DNA of 64,000 bases, from NCBI RefSeq assembly GCF_005222805.1, contig NZ_STGC01000005.1, forward strand, positions 906,456 through 970,455. Direction: 5' to 3'. Source of the stretch: Devosia sp. FKR38. GTDB taxonomy: Bacteria > Pseudomonadota > Alphaproteobacteria > Rhizobiales > Devosiaceae. The translations under genes and the position numbers were made by a program. Numbering within the stretch: position 1 is the first letter of the stretch; each line of letters begins with the position of its first letter. Below are positions 1 through 9,273 of this stretch, in pieces. Under the pieces are notes generated by a model. That model made no database searches and was not told the origin of the DNA. It worked only from the letters and a program-made list of their open reading frames with translations.

Positions 1-272
1 GGGCCCTGCTGACCAATCCGCGCCTGCTGCTCTGCGATGAGCTGTCCCTGGGCCTGGCGCCCAAGGTGGTGGGCGAAATCTATGCCTGTTTCGCCGGCAT
101 CCGGGCCACGGGCGTCTCCATCATCCTGGTGGAACAGGACATCGTACGGGCCCGCTCGGCATCGAACCGGCTCTATTGCCTGCTCAAGGGGCGCGTCACC
201 CTCGAAGGGGCCTCAGACGCGGTCTCCCTTGACGCTATCAGCCAGGCCTATTTTGGGGAGCGGCGCCAATGA
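1..272 (+). CDS. Branched-chain-type ABC transporter ATPase, LivF-like (5' truncated by window)
   Basis: This is the C-terminal part of an ABC ATPase; the reading frame is open from the first base and the N-terminus lies outside the window. Near the start it shows a Walker B region (LLLCDELSLGLAP), then the H-loop region (ILVEQDI), which is the usual end of LivF-type ATPases of hydrophobic-amino-acid (HAAT) importers. It would energise uptake through the two permeases that follow. Its TGA overlaps the ATG of the next gene in an ATGA, so the three genes are translationally coupled. The residue after the Walker B Asp-Glu is Leu rather than the common Pro (DELS, not DEPS), a tolerated variant. 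The substrate is unknown. Confidence 0.85.
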   Translation, partial: ALLTNPRLLLCDELSLGLAPKVVGEIYACFAGIRATGVSIILVEQDIVRARSASNRLYCLLKGRVTLEGASDAVSLDAISQAYFGERRQ

Positions 273-1141
273 GCTATGTTGAAGCGGTCCTCAACGGCCT
301 GATGGTGGGCGGCCTGTATGGCCTGTTCGGCCTGGGCCTGGCGCTGGCCTTTGGCATCATGCGCATCGTCAATATCGCGCATGGCGAGTTCGTCGTGCTC
401 GCGGCCTATCTCGGCGTCACCCTGCTCGCCGTCACGCCCCTGCCACTGCCGGTGGTGATTGTCGTGGTCGCCATCGCCGCCTTTGCGCTGGGCTGGACCT
501 TGCAGGCCACCATGCTCAATCGCGTGCTGGGGCCCAATCCTGTCCCCGCCATGGTGATCACCATGGGCCTGTCCATCGTGCTGCGCAATGTGCTGGTCAA
601 GCTCTATGGCGCCAATATCCAGTCCATCGACATCGGCCCGCTGCAGACCATGGGCCTTGCCTTTGGCGGACTGTCGATTGGCCTGCTGCCGATGCTGATC
701 TTCGCCATTGCCGTGGTGCTGTTTGTCGGGGTCAACCTGCTGCTGACCCGCACCACGATCGGCCGGGCCTTCCGCGCAGCGGCGGACGACTATGAGATCC
801 TTGAAACCCTGGGGTTCAACCGGCGGCGCATCTACAACGCGGCGCTGGGCCTGGCCGTTGCCCTGTCGGCCGTGGCCGGACTGCTGCTGGCCATGCGCAG
901 CTCGTTCTCTCCGTTCTCGGGCGTCGAGCGCCTGCTCATCGCCTTCGAGGTGGTGATCATTGGTGGCCTGGGGTCGCTGCGTGGTTGCTTCCTGGGAGGC
1001 CTGTTCCTGGGCGTGGTCCAGGTGGTGGGCCTCAAGCTCTATCCCAATTCCGGGCCGCTGTTCGGACACCTGGCCTTTTTCGTGGTGCTGTTGCTGCGCC
1101 AGAGCAACCTCGGTTCCTTCCTCGCCTGGGGGCGCAAATGA
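269..1141 (+). CDS. Branched-chain-type ABC transporter permease, LivH-like
   Basis: A 290-residue, strongly hydrophobic inner-membrane permease of the HAAT family. The N-terminal segment (LNGLMVGGLYGLFGLGLALAF, about residues 8-28) and the following NIAHGEF motif are typical of LivH. The C-terminal EVVIIGGLGSLRGCFLGGL stretch is the conserved cytoplasmic loop that contacts the ATPase. It should form one half of the transmembrane channel with the LivM protein encoded downstream. Start and stop both overlap the neighbours by ATGA, which supports the ATG at 269. The substrate class (branched-chain amino acids, amides, or short organic acids) cannot be told from the sequence. Confidence 0.88.
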   Translation: MSYVEAVLNGLMVGGLYGLFGLGLALAFGIMRIVNIAHGEFVVLAAYLGVTLLAVTPLPLPVVIVVVAIAAFALGWTLQATMLNRVLGPNPVPAMVITMGLSIVLRNVLVKLYGANIQSIDIGPLQTMGLAFGGLSIGLLPMLIFAIAVVLFVGVNLLLTRTTIGRAFRAAADDYEILETLGFNRRRIYNAALGLAVALSAVAGLLLAMRSSFSPFSGVERLLIAFEVVIIGGLGSLRGCFLGGLFLGVVQVVGLKLYPNSGPLFGHLAFFVVLLLRQSNLGSFLAWGRK

Positions 1142-2091
1142 TCACCATTCCACGGTCCAGCCTGACCGTTCCCGTCCTTGGCCTGATCGCCGTGGCGACG
1201 GCCCTTGTGCTTCTGCCGATCGACCGGCGCCTGGCCATGGAAGTGCTGCTGGTTCTGGCCATGGCGCAGGGCTGGAACCTGTTGTGCGGCTATACCGGCC
1301 TGCTGTCATTTGGTCACCACGCCTTTGTCGGGCTGGGCGCCTATGTGCTGTTCATGACGGTAAACACCACCGGGCTCGCCCCGGTCTGGAGCATCCTGGT
1401 GGCCGCGCTGGTGGCGCTGGTGGTGGCCCTGGCCATGTGGATGCTGCTGCGCAAGCTGCGCGGGCCCTATTTCTCCATCGGCATCTGGGTGCTGGCCGAC
1501 AGCCTGCGCCTGCTGTTTGCGCAATGGGAATGGGTTGGCTCCTCGCGCGGCATCGTGCTCAACCCGGCCAGCATCGACGCCGCCACCTTCGCCGATATGG
1601 TGTTCTACCTGGCCCTGGGGCTGGCCTTTGTGACCCAGCTGGGCATTTTCGCCCTGCTGCGCAGCCGGAGCGGACTGGCCCTGATGGCCATCCGCGACAA
1701 TGAGGCGGGCGCGGCCAGCATTGGCATCGCCGTAGCCCGCAACCAGCTTGGGGCGTTTCTGATCTCGGCGGCCATCTGCGCGGCCGCGGGCGCCATCTAT
1801 TATCTGTCGGTGCTCTATGTGGACCCGAGCGGCGCCTTTGACATCGACTGGCAGATCCGCGTGCTGTTCATCGTTATCGTGGGCGGCCTGGGCAGTATCG
1901 AGGGACCCATTATCGGCATCGCCATCTATTTCGGGCTGCGCGAAGTGTTCCGCGACGCCGGCGACCTGTTCCTGATTTTCCAGGGCCTGACGGCCGTGCT
2001 GGTGCCCCTGGTCATGCCGGGCGGCATCTGGGGGCTGATCGCCGCGCGCACCGGCTGGCAGATCTTCCCCACGCGTCGCCTGGCGGATTGA
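1138..2091 (+). CDS. Branched-chain-type ABC transporter permease, LivM-like
   Basis: A 317-residue inner-membrane permease of the LivM type. Diagnostic stretches are GWNLLCGYTGLLSFGHHAFVGLGAY (about residues 43-67, consensus NLLxGYxGLxSFGHAAF) and VIVGGLGSIEGPIIG, the ATPase-contact loop. The open frame extends upstream into livH. The ATG at 1138 gives the ATGA coupling and the expected family length, so it is preferred over the in-frame ATG at 985. It is the last gene of the left-hand importer and ends only about 85 bases from the convergent livM of the second importer. Confidence 0.88.
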   Translation: MITIPRSSLTVPVLGLIAVATALVLLPIDRRLAMEVLLVLAMAQGWNLLCGYTGLLSFGHHAFVGLGAYVLFMTVNTTGLAPVWSILVAALVALVVALAMWMLLRKLRGPYFSIGIWVLADSLRLLFAQWEWVGSSRGIVLNPASIDAATFADMVFYLALGLAFVTQLGIFALLRSRSGLALMAIRDNEAGAASIGIAVARNQLGAFLISAAICAAAGAIYYLSVLYVDPSGAFDIDWQIRVLFIVIVGGLGSIEGPIIGIAIYFGLREVFRDAGDLFLIFQGLTAVLVPLVMPGGIWGLIAARTGWQIFPTRRLAD

Positions 2092-2175
2092 CCGGACGGC
2101 GGGCCATGGCGCAGACGCGTGGCGGCGGGGCAGGGGTGTTCCGTCGCCCGCCCGGCCGCCATGGCCAAGGTGAGG

Positions 2176-3156
2176 CTAGAGCGGCTTTTTGAGCCACTTG
2201 GCCAGCACGCCGACAATGCCCTCGCGGAACAGCAGGACGCTGGCCACGAAGATGACCCCCTGCAGCACGGTGACCCAGGCGCCGAAACCGGCGAAATAGT
2301 TCTGCATGGTCACGATCGCTGCGGCGCCCACCAGCGGCCCGAACACCGTGCCCATGCCGCCCAGCAGCGTCATCAGCACCACTTCGCCCGACATGGTCCA
2401 ATAGACGTCCGTCAGCGAGGCCAGCTGGAACACGATCGCCTTGGTGGCGCCGGCCAGGCCCGCCAGGGCGGCCGACATGACAAACACGGCCAGCTTGTAG
2501 CGGTGGACCTTGTAGCCGAGCGAAATCGAGCGGGGCTCGTTGTCGCGGATGGCCTTGAGCACCTGGCCGAAGGGCGAATGAATGATGCGATAGATCAGCA
2601 GCAGCGCCCCGAACACAATGGCCAGAACCACGAAATACAGCGTGAGGTCGGCGCTGAGGTCGATCAGTCCGAACAACCGGCCGCGCGGCACGGCCTGGAT
2701 GCCATCTTCGCCGCCGGTGAACGGCGCCTGCAGGGCGAAAAAGAACACCATCTGCGCGAAAGCCAGGGTCACCATGGCGAAGTATATGCCTTGCCGGCGG
2801 ATCGCCAGCACGCCGATGGCCAGCCCCAGCACAGACGCCGCAGCCACGCCGAGCAGAATGGCGATCTCGGGATTGAGCCCCCAGGATTTGGCTGCATAGG
2901 CGGCCACATAGCTCGACAGGCCGAAGAAGGCCGCATGGCCAAACGACAGCAGGCCGCCAAAGCCGAGCAGCAGGTTCAGTGCACTGGCAAACAGGGCAAA
3001 GCACAGCACTTTCATCAGAAAGACCGGATAGAGCACGGCCGGCGCCAGCAGCAGCACCACCAGCAGCACGGCAAAAATCACCATGTGGTGGCGCGGCGTG
3101 CCGACGGGCAGCGCAGCGGCCTGGGAGCGATAGCCGGTTTCCGTTGGCATGGTCAT
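2176..3156 (-). CDS. Branched-chain-type ABC transporter permease, LivM-like (second importer)
   Basis: A permease of about 326 residues with the LivM motifs NLLLGFGGLLSFGHAAFFGL (about residues 60-80) and LMTLLGGMGTVFGPLVG near the C-terminus. It is the last gene of the 3-hydroxybutyrate dehydrogenase-transporter operon. The ATG at 3156 shares a base with the TGA of livH (TGATG); a GTG at 3159 is an alternative. The N-terminus is a short hydrophilic leader before the first membrane helix. It would pair with the LivH encoded just upstream. Despite converging on another livM, the two proteins are clearly divergent in sequence, so this is not a recent tandem duplication. Confidence 0.88.
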   Translation of the reverse strand: MTMPTETGYRSQAAALPVGTPRHHMVIFAVLLVVLLLAPAVLYPVFLMKVLCFALFASALNLLLGFGGLLSFGHAAFFGLSSYVAAYAAKSWGLNPEIAILLGVAAASVLGLAIGVLAIRRQGIYFAMVTLAFAQMVFFFALQAPFTGGEDGIQAVPRGRLFGLIDLSADLTLYFVVLAIVFGALLLIYRIIHSPFGQVLKAIRDNEPRSISLGYKVHRYKLAVFVMSAALAGLAGATKAIVFQLASLTDVYWTMSGEVVLMTLLGGMGTVFGPLVGAAAIVTMQNYFAGFGAWVTVLQGVIFVASVLLFREGIVGVLAKWLKKPL

Positions 3157-4043
3157 CACGGGGTCCTTCCAAACAGGCCGGCAGGCTTAACAAGCAGCAC
3201 GATGGCCATGATGACAAAGATCACGACCGCAGAGCCTTCGGGATAGAACACGCGCGTCAGCCCCTCGACGATGCCGAGGCCGAAACCGGTGAGGATCGCG
3301 CCCAGGATCGACCCCATGCCGCCAATCACGACCACCGCAAACACCACGATGATGAGGTCGGCGCCCATGTTGGGATTGACCGAATAGATCGGGGCGGCGA
3401 GCACGCCGGCCAGCGCCGCCAGGGCCACGCCGAAACCATAGGTCAGCGTGATCATGCGCGGCACATTGATGCCGAAAGCGCCCACCAGGGTGGGATTTTC
3501 CGTAGCGGCGCGCAAATAGGCGCCCAGCCGGGTCTTCTCGATGGCGAACCAGGTGGCAAAGCATACCACGACCGAGGCCACGACCACCCAGGCGCGATAA
3601 TTGGGCAGGAACATGAAGCCGAGATTGGTGCCACCGGAGAGTTCCGCGGGAATGGAATAGGGCAGGCCCGACACGCCATATTGGTTGCGGAACAGGCCCT
3701 GGATGATCAGCGCCAGCCCGAAGGTCAGCAGCAGGCCATAGAGGTGGTCGAGATGATAGAGCCGGCTGATCATCAGACGTTCGATCACCACCCCCGTTGC
3801 GCCCACCACGATGGGCACGATCAGCAGCGCCCACCAATAGTTGATGCCCGTATAGGTCAGCAGCATCCAGGCGACGAAGGCGCCCATCATATATTGCGCG
3901 CCATGGCTGAAATTGATGATGTTGAGCAGGCCGAAGATGACAGCCAGCCCCAGGCTGAGCAGGGCATAGAATGAGCCGTTGATCAGCCCCAGCAGCAATT
4001 GGCCGAACAGGGCCTGTGGCGGTATGCCCAAAAGCTCGAACAT
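3156..4043 (-). CDS. Branched-chain-type ABC transporter permease, LivH-like (second importer)
   Basis: A 295-residue membrane permease. It shows the LivH N-terminal pattern LINGSFYALLSLGLAVIFGL (about residues 20-39), NIINFSHGAQYMMGAF, and the C-terminal ATPase-contact loop VVIGGMGSILGAILTGFGLG. It ends in a hydrophobic tail with a terminal FGRTP motif common in LivH proteins. It follows the binding-protein gene by about 60 bases and overlaps livM, consistent with one transcript. It should form a heterodimeric channel with the LivM product and use the LivG and LivF ATPases encoded upstream. Confidence 0.88.
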   Translation of the reverse strand: MFELLGIPPQALFGQLLLGLINGSFYALLSLGLAVIFGLLNIINFSHGAQYMMGAFVAWMLLTYTGINYWWALLIVPIVVGATGVVIERLMISRLYHLDHLYGLLLTFGLALIIQGLFRNQYGVSGLPYSIPAELSGGTNLGFMFLPNYRAWVVVASVVVCFATWFAIEKTRLGAYLRAATENPTLVGAFGINVPRMITLTYGFGVALAALAGVLAAPIYSVNPNMGADLIIVVFAVVVIGGMGSILGAILTGFGLGIVEGLTRVFYPEGSAVVIFVIMAIVLLVKPAGLFGRTP

Positions 4044-4103
4044 GACAAACGGTCCCGGTGCAAGAGAAGGAAGGCGCCCCGGCAGAGCCGGAGCGCCACT
4101 GTC

Positions 4104-5306
4104 CTATTTGGCGATGAAGGCGCAGCCGCCGTCTGCGAGCGGGCGGAAGGCTTCGGCGGCCGGGATGGTCGCGAGCAGGGTGTAATAGTCCCAGGGGCCA
4201 GTGGATTCGGCCGGCGACTTGACCTTGAACAGGTACATGTCGTGCACCTTGCGGCCGTCCTCGCGGATCATGCCCTCGCCGAACAGCGGGTCGCTGGTGG
4301 GGGTCGACTTCATGGCCGCCATCAGGGCTTCGGTTTCCTTGCCGCCGGTGGCTTCCACCGCCTTGAGATAGTGCAGCACGCTGGCATAGACGCCGGCCTG
4401 GACCATGGTTGGCTTATTGCCGTCATTCTGCGCGGCGAAACGCTCGGACCAGGCGCGAGTCTGGTCATTGAGGTCCCAATAGAAGCTCTCGGTCAGCACC
4501 AGGCCCTGAGCGGTCTCCAGGCCAAGCGCATGGATGTCGGTGATGAAGATCAGCAGCCCCGCTAGCGCCTGGCCGGCCTGGGTGATGCCGAATTCGGCAG
4601 CCTGCTTGATGGTGTTGACGGTGTCGCCACCGGCATTGGCAAGCCCGATCACCTGCGCACCCGATGCCTGGGCCTGCAGCAGATAGGACGAGAAATCCGT
4701 GCCGGGGAAGGGGTGGCGCACTGCGCCCAGAACCTCGCCGCCAGCCGCCGTGACCACCGCCGTGGTGTCCTTTTCCAGGGCCTGCCCAAAGGCATAGTCC
4801 GCTGTGATGAAGAACCACTTGGTAAAGCCCTCGGCCACCATGGCCGAGCCGGTGCCATGGGCCAGCGCCCAGGTGTCATAGGTCCAGTGGACCGTGTTGG
4901 GCGAGCACTGCGCGCCCGTCAGGTCAGCCGAACCGGCGCCCGAGTTCATGAAGATCTTGTTCTTCTCGCGGGTGATTTCGTTGACTGCAAAGGCCGCCGA
5001 CGAGGTCGGCACGTCCACGATCAGATCGACGCCATCCTGGTCATACCACTGGCGGGCAATATTGGAGGCGACGTCGGGCTTGTTCTGGTGATCGGCCGAG
5101 ACGATCTCGACCGTGATGCCCTTGCCGGCGGCGTCAAAGTCCTCGACCGCCATGCGGGCGGCAATGACCGAGCCTTCGCCGGACAGGTCGGCATAGACGC
5201 CGGACCGATCGTTGAGCACGCCGATCTTGATGGCAGTTTGCGCCATGGCCGTGCCTGCCAGCAACAGGCTGGTGGCCGAGGCCAGGATAAGTGTCTTGAG
5301 TTTCAT
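4104..5306 (-). CDS. Periplasmic substrate-binding protein of HAAT ABC importer, LivK-like
   Basis: A 400-residue type-I periplasmic binding protein. Residues 1-22 form a Sec signal peptide ending in AMA-QT. The mature part begins IKIGVLNDRSGVYADLSGEGSV, the standard start of LivK-family receptors. Later blocks (DHQNKPDVASNIARQWYDQDGVD and a GTDFSSYLLQAQASGAQVIGLANAG region) also fit the family. Proteins of this subgroup are commonly annotated as amino-acid, urea or organic-acid receptors. Here linkage to a 3-hydroxybutyrate dehydrogenase suggests a short-chain hydroxy- or keto-acid, which is inference only. It is transcribed with livG-livF upstream and livH-livM downstream. Confidence 0.88.
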   Translation of the reverse strand: MKLKTLILASATSLLLAGTAMAQTAIKIGVLNDRSGVYADLSGEGSVIAARMAVEDFDAAGKGITVEIVSADHQNKPDVASNIARQWYDQDGVDLIVDVPTSSAAFAVNEITREKNKIFMNSGAGSADLTGAQCSPNTVHWTYDTWALAHGTGSAMVAEGFTKWFFITADYAFGQALEKDTTAVVTAAGGEVLGAVRHPFPGTDFSSYLLQAQASGAQVIGLANAGGDTVNTIKQAAEFGITQAGQALAGLLIFITDIHALGLETAQGLVLTESFYWDLNDQTRAWSERFAAQNDGNKPTMVQAGVYASVLHYLKAVEATGGKETEALMAAMKSTPTSDPLFGEGMIREDGRKVHDMYLFKVKSPAESTGPWDYYTLLATIPAAEAFRPLADGGCAFIAK

Positions 5307-5346
5307 GACTGCGTTCCTCCCGATGGTGCCGATTTTCGGCTTGGTG

Positions 5347-6073
<727 letters not shown>

Positions 6074-6081
<8 letters not shown>

Positions 6082-6859
6082 GGCCCGCTCCAATATAGGC
6101 TTCGATGACGCGCGGGTCCTTGGACACCGCCTCATAGGCCCCCTCGGCCAGCACTTGGCCCCGCGCCAGCACGGTGATGCGGTCAGACAGGTCGGCGACG
6201 ACGGACAGATTGTGTTCCACCATCAGTATGGTGCGGTTGGCCGAGATCTTGCGGATCAGCGCCGAGATGCGCGCGACGTCTTCCTGCGCCATGCCGGCCA
6301 TGGGTTCGTCCAGCAGCAGCATTTCGGGCTCCAGCGCCAAAGTGGTGGCGATCTCCAGCGCCCGCTTGCGGCCATAGCTCAGCTCGCCAGCCGTCTCCCG
6401 GGTGAAGTCGGAAAGCCCGACCTCGTCGATGCGCGCCAGGGCTTCGGCGTCGAGCTGGTGCAGCACCGTCTGGCTGCGCCAGAAGTCGAAGCTGTCGCCG
6501 CGCCGCCGCTGCAGGGCGATGCGCACATTTTCCAGCACTGTGAGCTTTGGAAACACCGCCGAAATCTGAAACGAGCGCACCAGGCCCAGCCGGGCGATGG
6601 CCGCCGCGGGCATGCGGGTAATGTCGCGCCCATTGAGCTCGATCGTGCCGGCGCTGGGCTGCAGGAACTTGGTCAGCAGGTTAAAGCAGGTGGTCTTGCC
6701 GGCGCCATTGGGGCCGATCAGCGCGTGAATGGTGCCGCGGTGGACATCGAGATCAACCCCGTTGACCGCCACAAAGCCGGCAAAGCGCTTGGTCAGGCCG
6801 CGGGCGGAGAGAATGACATCGGGCATCGACGCGTCCTGGCTGGTGGCTGCTGCACTCAT
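6074..6859 (-). CDS. ABC transporter ATPase, LivG-like
   Basis: About 261 residues. Walker A GPNGAGKTT is at about residues 49-57, signature LSYGRKRALEIA, Walker B MLLLDEPMAG and H-loop in ILMVEHNL. The LSYG-type signature and the long insertion between Q-loop and signature distinguish LivG from LivF. The start is the ATG at 6859, which overlaps the TGA of the preceding dehydrogenase gene in ATGA; the open frame upstream of it lies inside that gene. The arrangement dehydrogenase-livG-livF-livK-livH-livM is a single tightly spaced operon on the minus strand. Confidence 0.88.
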
Positions 6860-7635
6860 TTGGCGGTCCACCCGCCGTCGATGGAAATGGCCGAACCGGT
6901 AATCGAGCGCGCCATGTCGCCGCACAGATAGGCGGCCAGTGCAGCGATCTCTTCGGGCTGCACGAACTGCCGTGTCGGTTGCGGCGCCAGCATCACTTCA
7001 CGCACCACCTGCTCCTCGCTCATGCCGTGGACCCGGGCCTGGTCGGCGATCTGTGCCGCGACCAGGGGCGTCCAGACATAGCCCGGGCAGATGGCATTGA
7101 CCGTGACACCCTTTTCCGCAGCCTCCAGCGCCACCGCCTTGGTGAGGCCGACCACGCCATGCTTGGTGGCAACATAGGCCGATTTGAACGGGGAGGCGCG
7201 CAGCCCGTGTGCCGAGGCAACGTTGATGATGCGGCCCCAGCCGCGACCCGTCATGCCGGGCAGCGCCGCCCTGATGGTGTGAAAGGCCGAATCCAGACTC
7301 ACGGCCACGATCCGGTCCCAGTCGGCCGGCGGCAGGTCCTCGATCGGCGCCACCTTCTGGATGCCGGCATTGTTGACCAGCACATCGAGCTGACCGAAGG
7401 CGGAGACCACATCGCCCACCAGATCATAGCCGCCGCCGCTGAGCGACAGATCGGCCTGGAAATAGCGGACACTGGCGCCATAGCCGGTCAGGGCGCTCAA
7501 GGCGTCGGCGACGTCGGCTTCCGCCTCGAAGCTGTTGATCGCCACGTCATAGCCCATCGCCGCAAACTTGCTGGCGATCGACAGGCCAATACCGCTCGTT
7601 GAGCCGGTGACCAATGCCACACGCTTTTCCGTCAT
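6856..7635 (-). CDS. bdhA: 3-hydroxybutyrate dehydrogenase, short-chain dehydrogenase family
   Basis: A 259-residue classical SDR. It has the cofactor motif TGSTSGIG near the N-terminus, NNAG, and catalytic Ser-Tyr-Lys in VASAHGLRASPFKSAYVATKHG. The SAHGLxASPxKSAYVAxKHGVVGLTK block, CPGYVxTPLV and the C-terminal VDGGWTA-type ending are the hallmarks of D-3-hydroxybutyrate dehydrogenase, which interconverts 3-hydroxybutyrate and acetoacetate with NAD. The ATG at 7635 gives the family length of about 260. It is the first gene of the transporter operon and lies about 40 bases downstream of a strong sigma54-type promoter. A related hydroxy-acid dehydrogenase activity is possible. Confidence 0.85.
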   Translation of the reverse strand: MTEKRVALVTGSTSGIGLSIASKFAAMGYDVAINSFEAEADVADALSALTGYGASVRYFQADLSLSGGGYDLVGDVVSAFGQLDVLVNNAGIQKVAPIEDLPPADWDRIVAVSLDSAFHTIRAALPGMTGRGWGRIINVASAHGLRASPFKSAYVATKHGVVGLTKAVALEAAEKGVTVNAICPGYVWTPLVAAQIADQARVHGMSEEQVVREVMLAPQPTRQFVQPEEIAALAAYLCGDMARSITGSAISIDGGWTAK

Positions 7636-7687
7636 GCTCCACCCTGTTGCGGACCTCATGATGGGCCCGGTCTTTTGCCATGAGCCT

Positions 7688-7703
7688 ATCAAGTTCCGTG
7701 CCA
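7688..7703 (-). promoter_or_regulatory. Sigma54 (-24/-12) promoter of the bdhA-liv operon
   Basis: Read on the minus strand this is TGGCACGGAACTTGAT, against the consensus TGGCACG-N4-TTGC-W. The only departure in the defined positions is A for C in the -12 element, while the GG and TG dinucleotides are kept. The predicted start site would give a leader of about 40 bases before the bdhA ATG at 7635. A gene for a sigma54-dependent activator lies immediately upstream, which makes a chance match unlikely. Confidence 0.8.
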
Positions 7704-7775
7704 AGTCCAGAACACCGGGTTTGCCGGGGCTTTTCGCACCGGCCGCGTCGGCGCGCCTGTGCGGCGGACACGACA

Positions 7776-7795
7776 CTGTCCGGTTTTCCGGACAG
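7776..7795. promoter_or_regulatory. Palindromic upstream activating site for the sigma54 activator
   Basis: A perfect inverted repeat with 8-base arms CTGTCCGG and CCGGACAG around a TTTT centre. A further CGGACA half-site is at 7765-7770. It lies about 90 to 110 bases upstream of the predicted sigma54 start, the usual distance for enhancer sites, and just beyond the stop codon of the activator gene. There is no T-run after it on the minus strand, so a terminator role is less likely. Confidence 0.6.
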
Positions 7796-7796
7796 A

Positions 7797-9212
7797 CTAC
7801 AGGGCGATATTGTAGCGCCGGAGCTTCTCGTAGAACTGCGAGCGCGACACGCCCAGGCGCAGGGCCGCCGCCGATTTCTGCCCGCCTGTGGCCTCAAGCG
7901 CATCCAGGATCGCCTGCCGCTCGGTATCGGCCACAGCTGTAGCAAGGCCCTGGAGCGGTCCGCCGGACCGCGCCACGCCGGGTGGCAGCGCCCGGGCGAT
8001 CACGGCTGCATCCATGACTTCGCTGGGCGCGAGAGCCGCTGCCCGTTCCAGCACATTGCGCAGCTCGCGCACATTGCCCGGCCAGGAATGGGCCTGCAGC
8101 AGGGACACCGCTTGCGGCGTCAGCACCCAGCCGCGCTGATCGGCAGCGCGCATGGTCTGCTCGAGCAGGGTTTCGCACAGCAGCGCCATGTCCTCGCGCC
8201 GCTCGCGCAACGGCGGCACATGCACGGTCAGTACGGCCACGCGATAGTAGAGATCGGCGCGAAAGCTCTTGTCGGCGATCTTGGCCTCGAGGTCCTGCGA
8301 GGTTGCCGCAATGATGCGGACATCGATTTTCTTGACCGTATTGGAGCCCAGCGCCTCGATCTCGCCTTCCTGCAGCACCCGCAGGAACTTGGCCTGGATG
8401 CCCAGCGGCATGTCGCCGATTTCATCGAGGAACAGCGTGCCGCCATGCGCCAGCTCGAACTTGCCTTGCCGCGCCTTGCGGTCAGCACCGGTATAGGCGC
8501 CGGGCGTCACGCCAAAGAACTCGGCCTCCAGCAGCGCCTCGGGCACGGCGGCCATGTTCACCGCCACGAAGGGGCCGTCGGCCCGGTCCGACTGCTGGTG
8601 AATGGCATGGGCCAGCAATTCCTTGCCGGTGCCGGTCTCGCCCAGGATAAGCGCCGCCCCGTCGCGCAGCGCAAAGCGCCGCACCATGGCCTTGAGCTCC
8701 CGCACCGCCTCGCTCTGGCCGACAAAGCTCGACAGCGAATATTTGGTCTGCCGCTCCCGGGTCAACGCCGCCTGCGCACGGGTCAGCTGCTTCTGCAGCG
8801 CCTCGAACTTGTCGAGCATGGGCGCCAGATAGTCGACATTGTCATAGAACACAAAGCCGATGGCGCCTTCGACGGCGCCCGAACTGTCCTTGAGCGGAAT
8901 GCGGCAGACCACGAACTGGCGGTCATCGAAATTCATGATGTCGAGCAGGATCGGTCGCCCGGTCTCCACCACGCGGCGCAGCAGCGAATGAGGGATGACA
9001 TCCTCCACCGGCAGGCCGATCGGATCGAATGTGGGCGCCAGCTTGAGCAGTTCGCGATAGCGCTTGTCCATCCAGGTGATGCGCGTCTGCGCATCCACGA
9101 TGATGGCGCCTTCGAAGAAGTCGCGCAGTAGGCTGAACGCGCCGACCGCCTCTTCGATACTGGCCAGGCCATTGGCGGCCGGCCAGCGTTCGGTCGTCGG
9201 TGTCATTGCCAT
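7797..9212 (-). CDS. Sigma54-dependent transcriptional activator with N-terminal PAS domain
   Basis: A 471-residue bacterial enhancer-binding protein. Residues about 20-140 form a PAS-like sensor domain (FFEGAIIVDAQTRITWMDKRY), followed by a short coiled linker (about 135-158). The AAA+ domain has Walker A GETGTGKE at 191-198, a sigma54-contact loop reading GAYTGA at 238-243 and Walker B GGTLFLDEIG at 257-266. The C-terminus carries a Fis-type helix-turn-helix (AALRLGVSRSQFYEKLRRY). It probably activates the bdhA-liv operon through the palindrome and the -24/-12 promoter in the gap downstream. The closest known analogue by context is the sigma54 activator of 3-hydroxybutyrate catabolism in Pseudomonas. 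The inducer is not known. Confidence 0.88.
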   Translation of the reverse strand: MAMTPTTERWPAANGLASIEEAVGAFSLLRDFFEGAIIVDAQTRITWMDKRYRELLKLAPTFDPIGLPVEDVIPHSLLRRVVETGRPILLDIMNFDDRQFVVCRIPLKDSSGAVEGAIGFVFYDNVDYLAPMLDKFEALQKQLTRAQAALTRERQTKYSLSSFVGQSEAVRELKAMVRRFALRDGAALILGETGTGKELLAHAIHQQSDRADGPFVAVNMAAVPEALLEAEFFGVTPGAYTGADRKARQGKFELAHGGTLFLDEIGDMPLGIQAKFLRVLQEGEIEALGSNTVKKIDVRIIAATSQDLEAKIADKSFRADLYYRVAVLTVHVPPLRERREDMALLCETLLEQTMRAADQRGWVLTPQAVSLLQAHSWPGNVRELRNVLERAAALAPSEVMDAAVIARALPPGVARSGGPLQGLATAVADTERQAILDALEATGGQKSAAALRLGVSRSQFYEKLRRYNIAL

Positions 9213-9273
9213 GCCCGGCCTCGCTTGCTTGGAACCGCGAGTCTAGTGCCCGCAGACGGGCAGGGCAACGGCA

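Noticed and set aside
2101..2167. GGGCCATGGCG and CGCCATGGCC inverted repeat between the convergent livM genes
   Set aside because: Loop of about 45 bases and no T-run; not convincing as a terminator.
2012..3217. A 401-codon frame overlapping livM
   Set aside because: Same strand but a different phase from livM; arginine- and proline-rich, no membrane-protein pattern.
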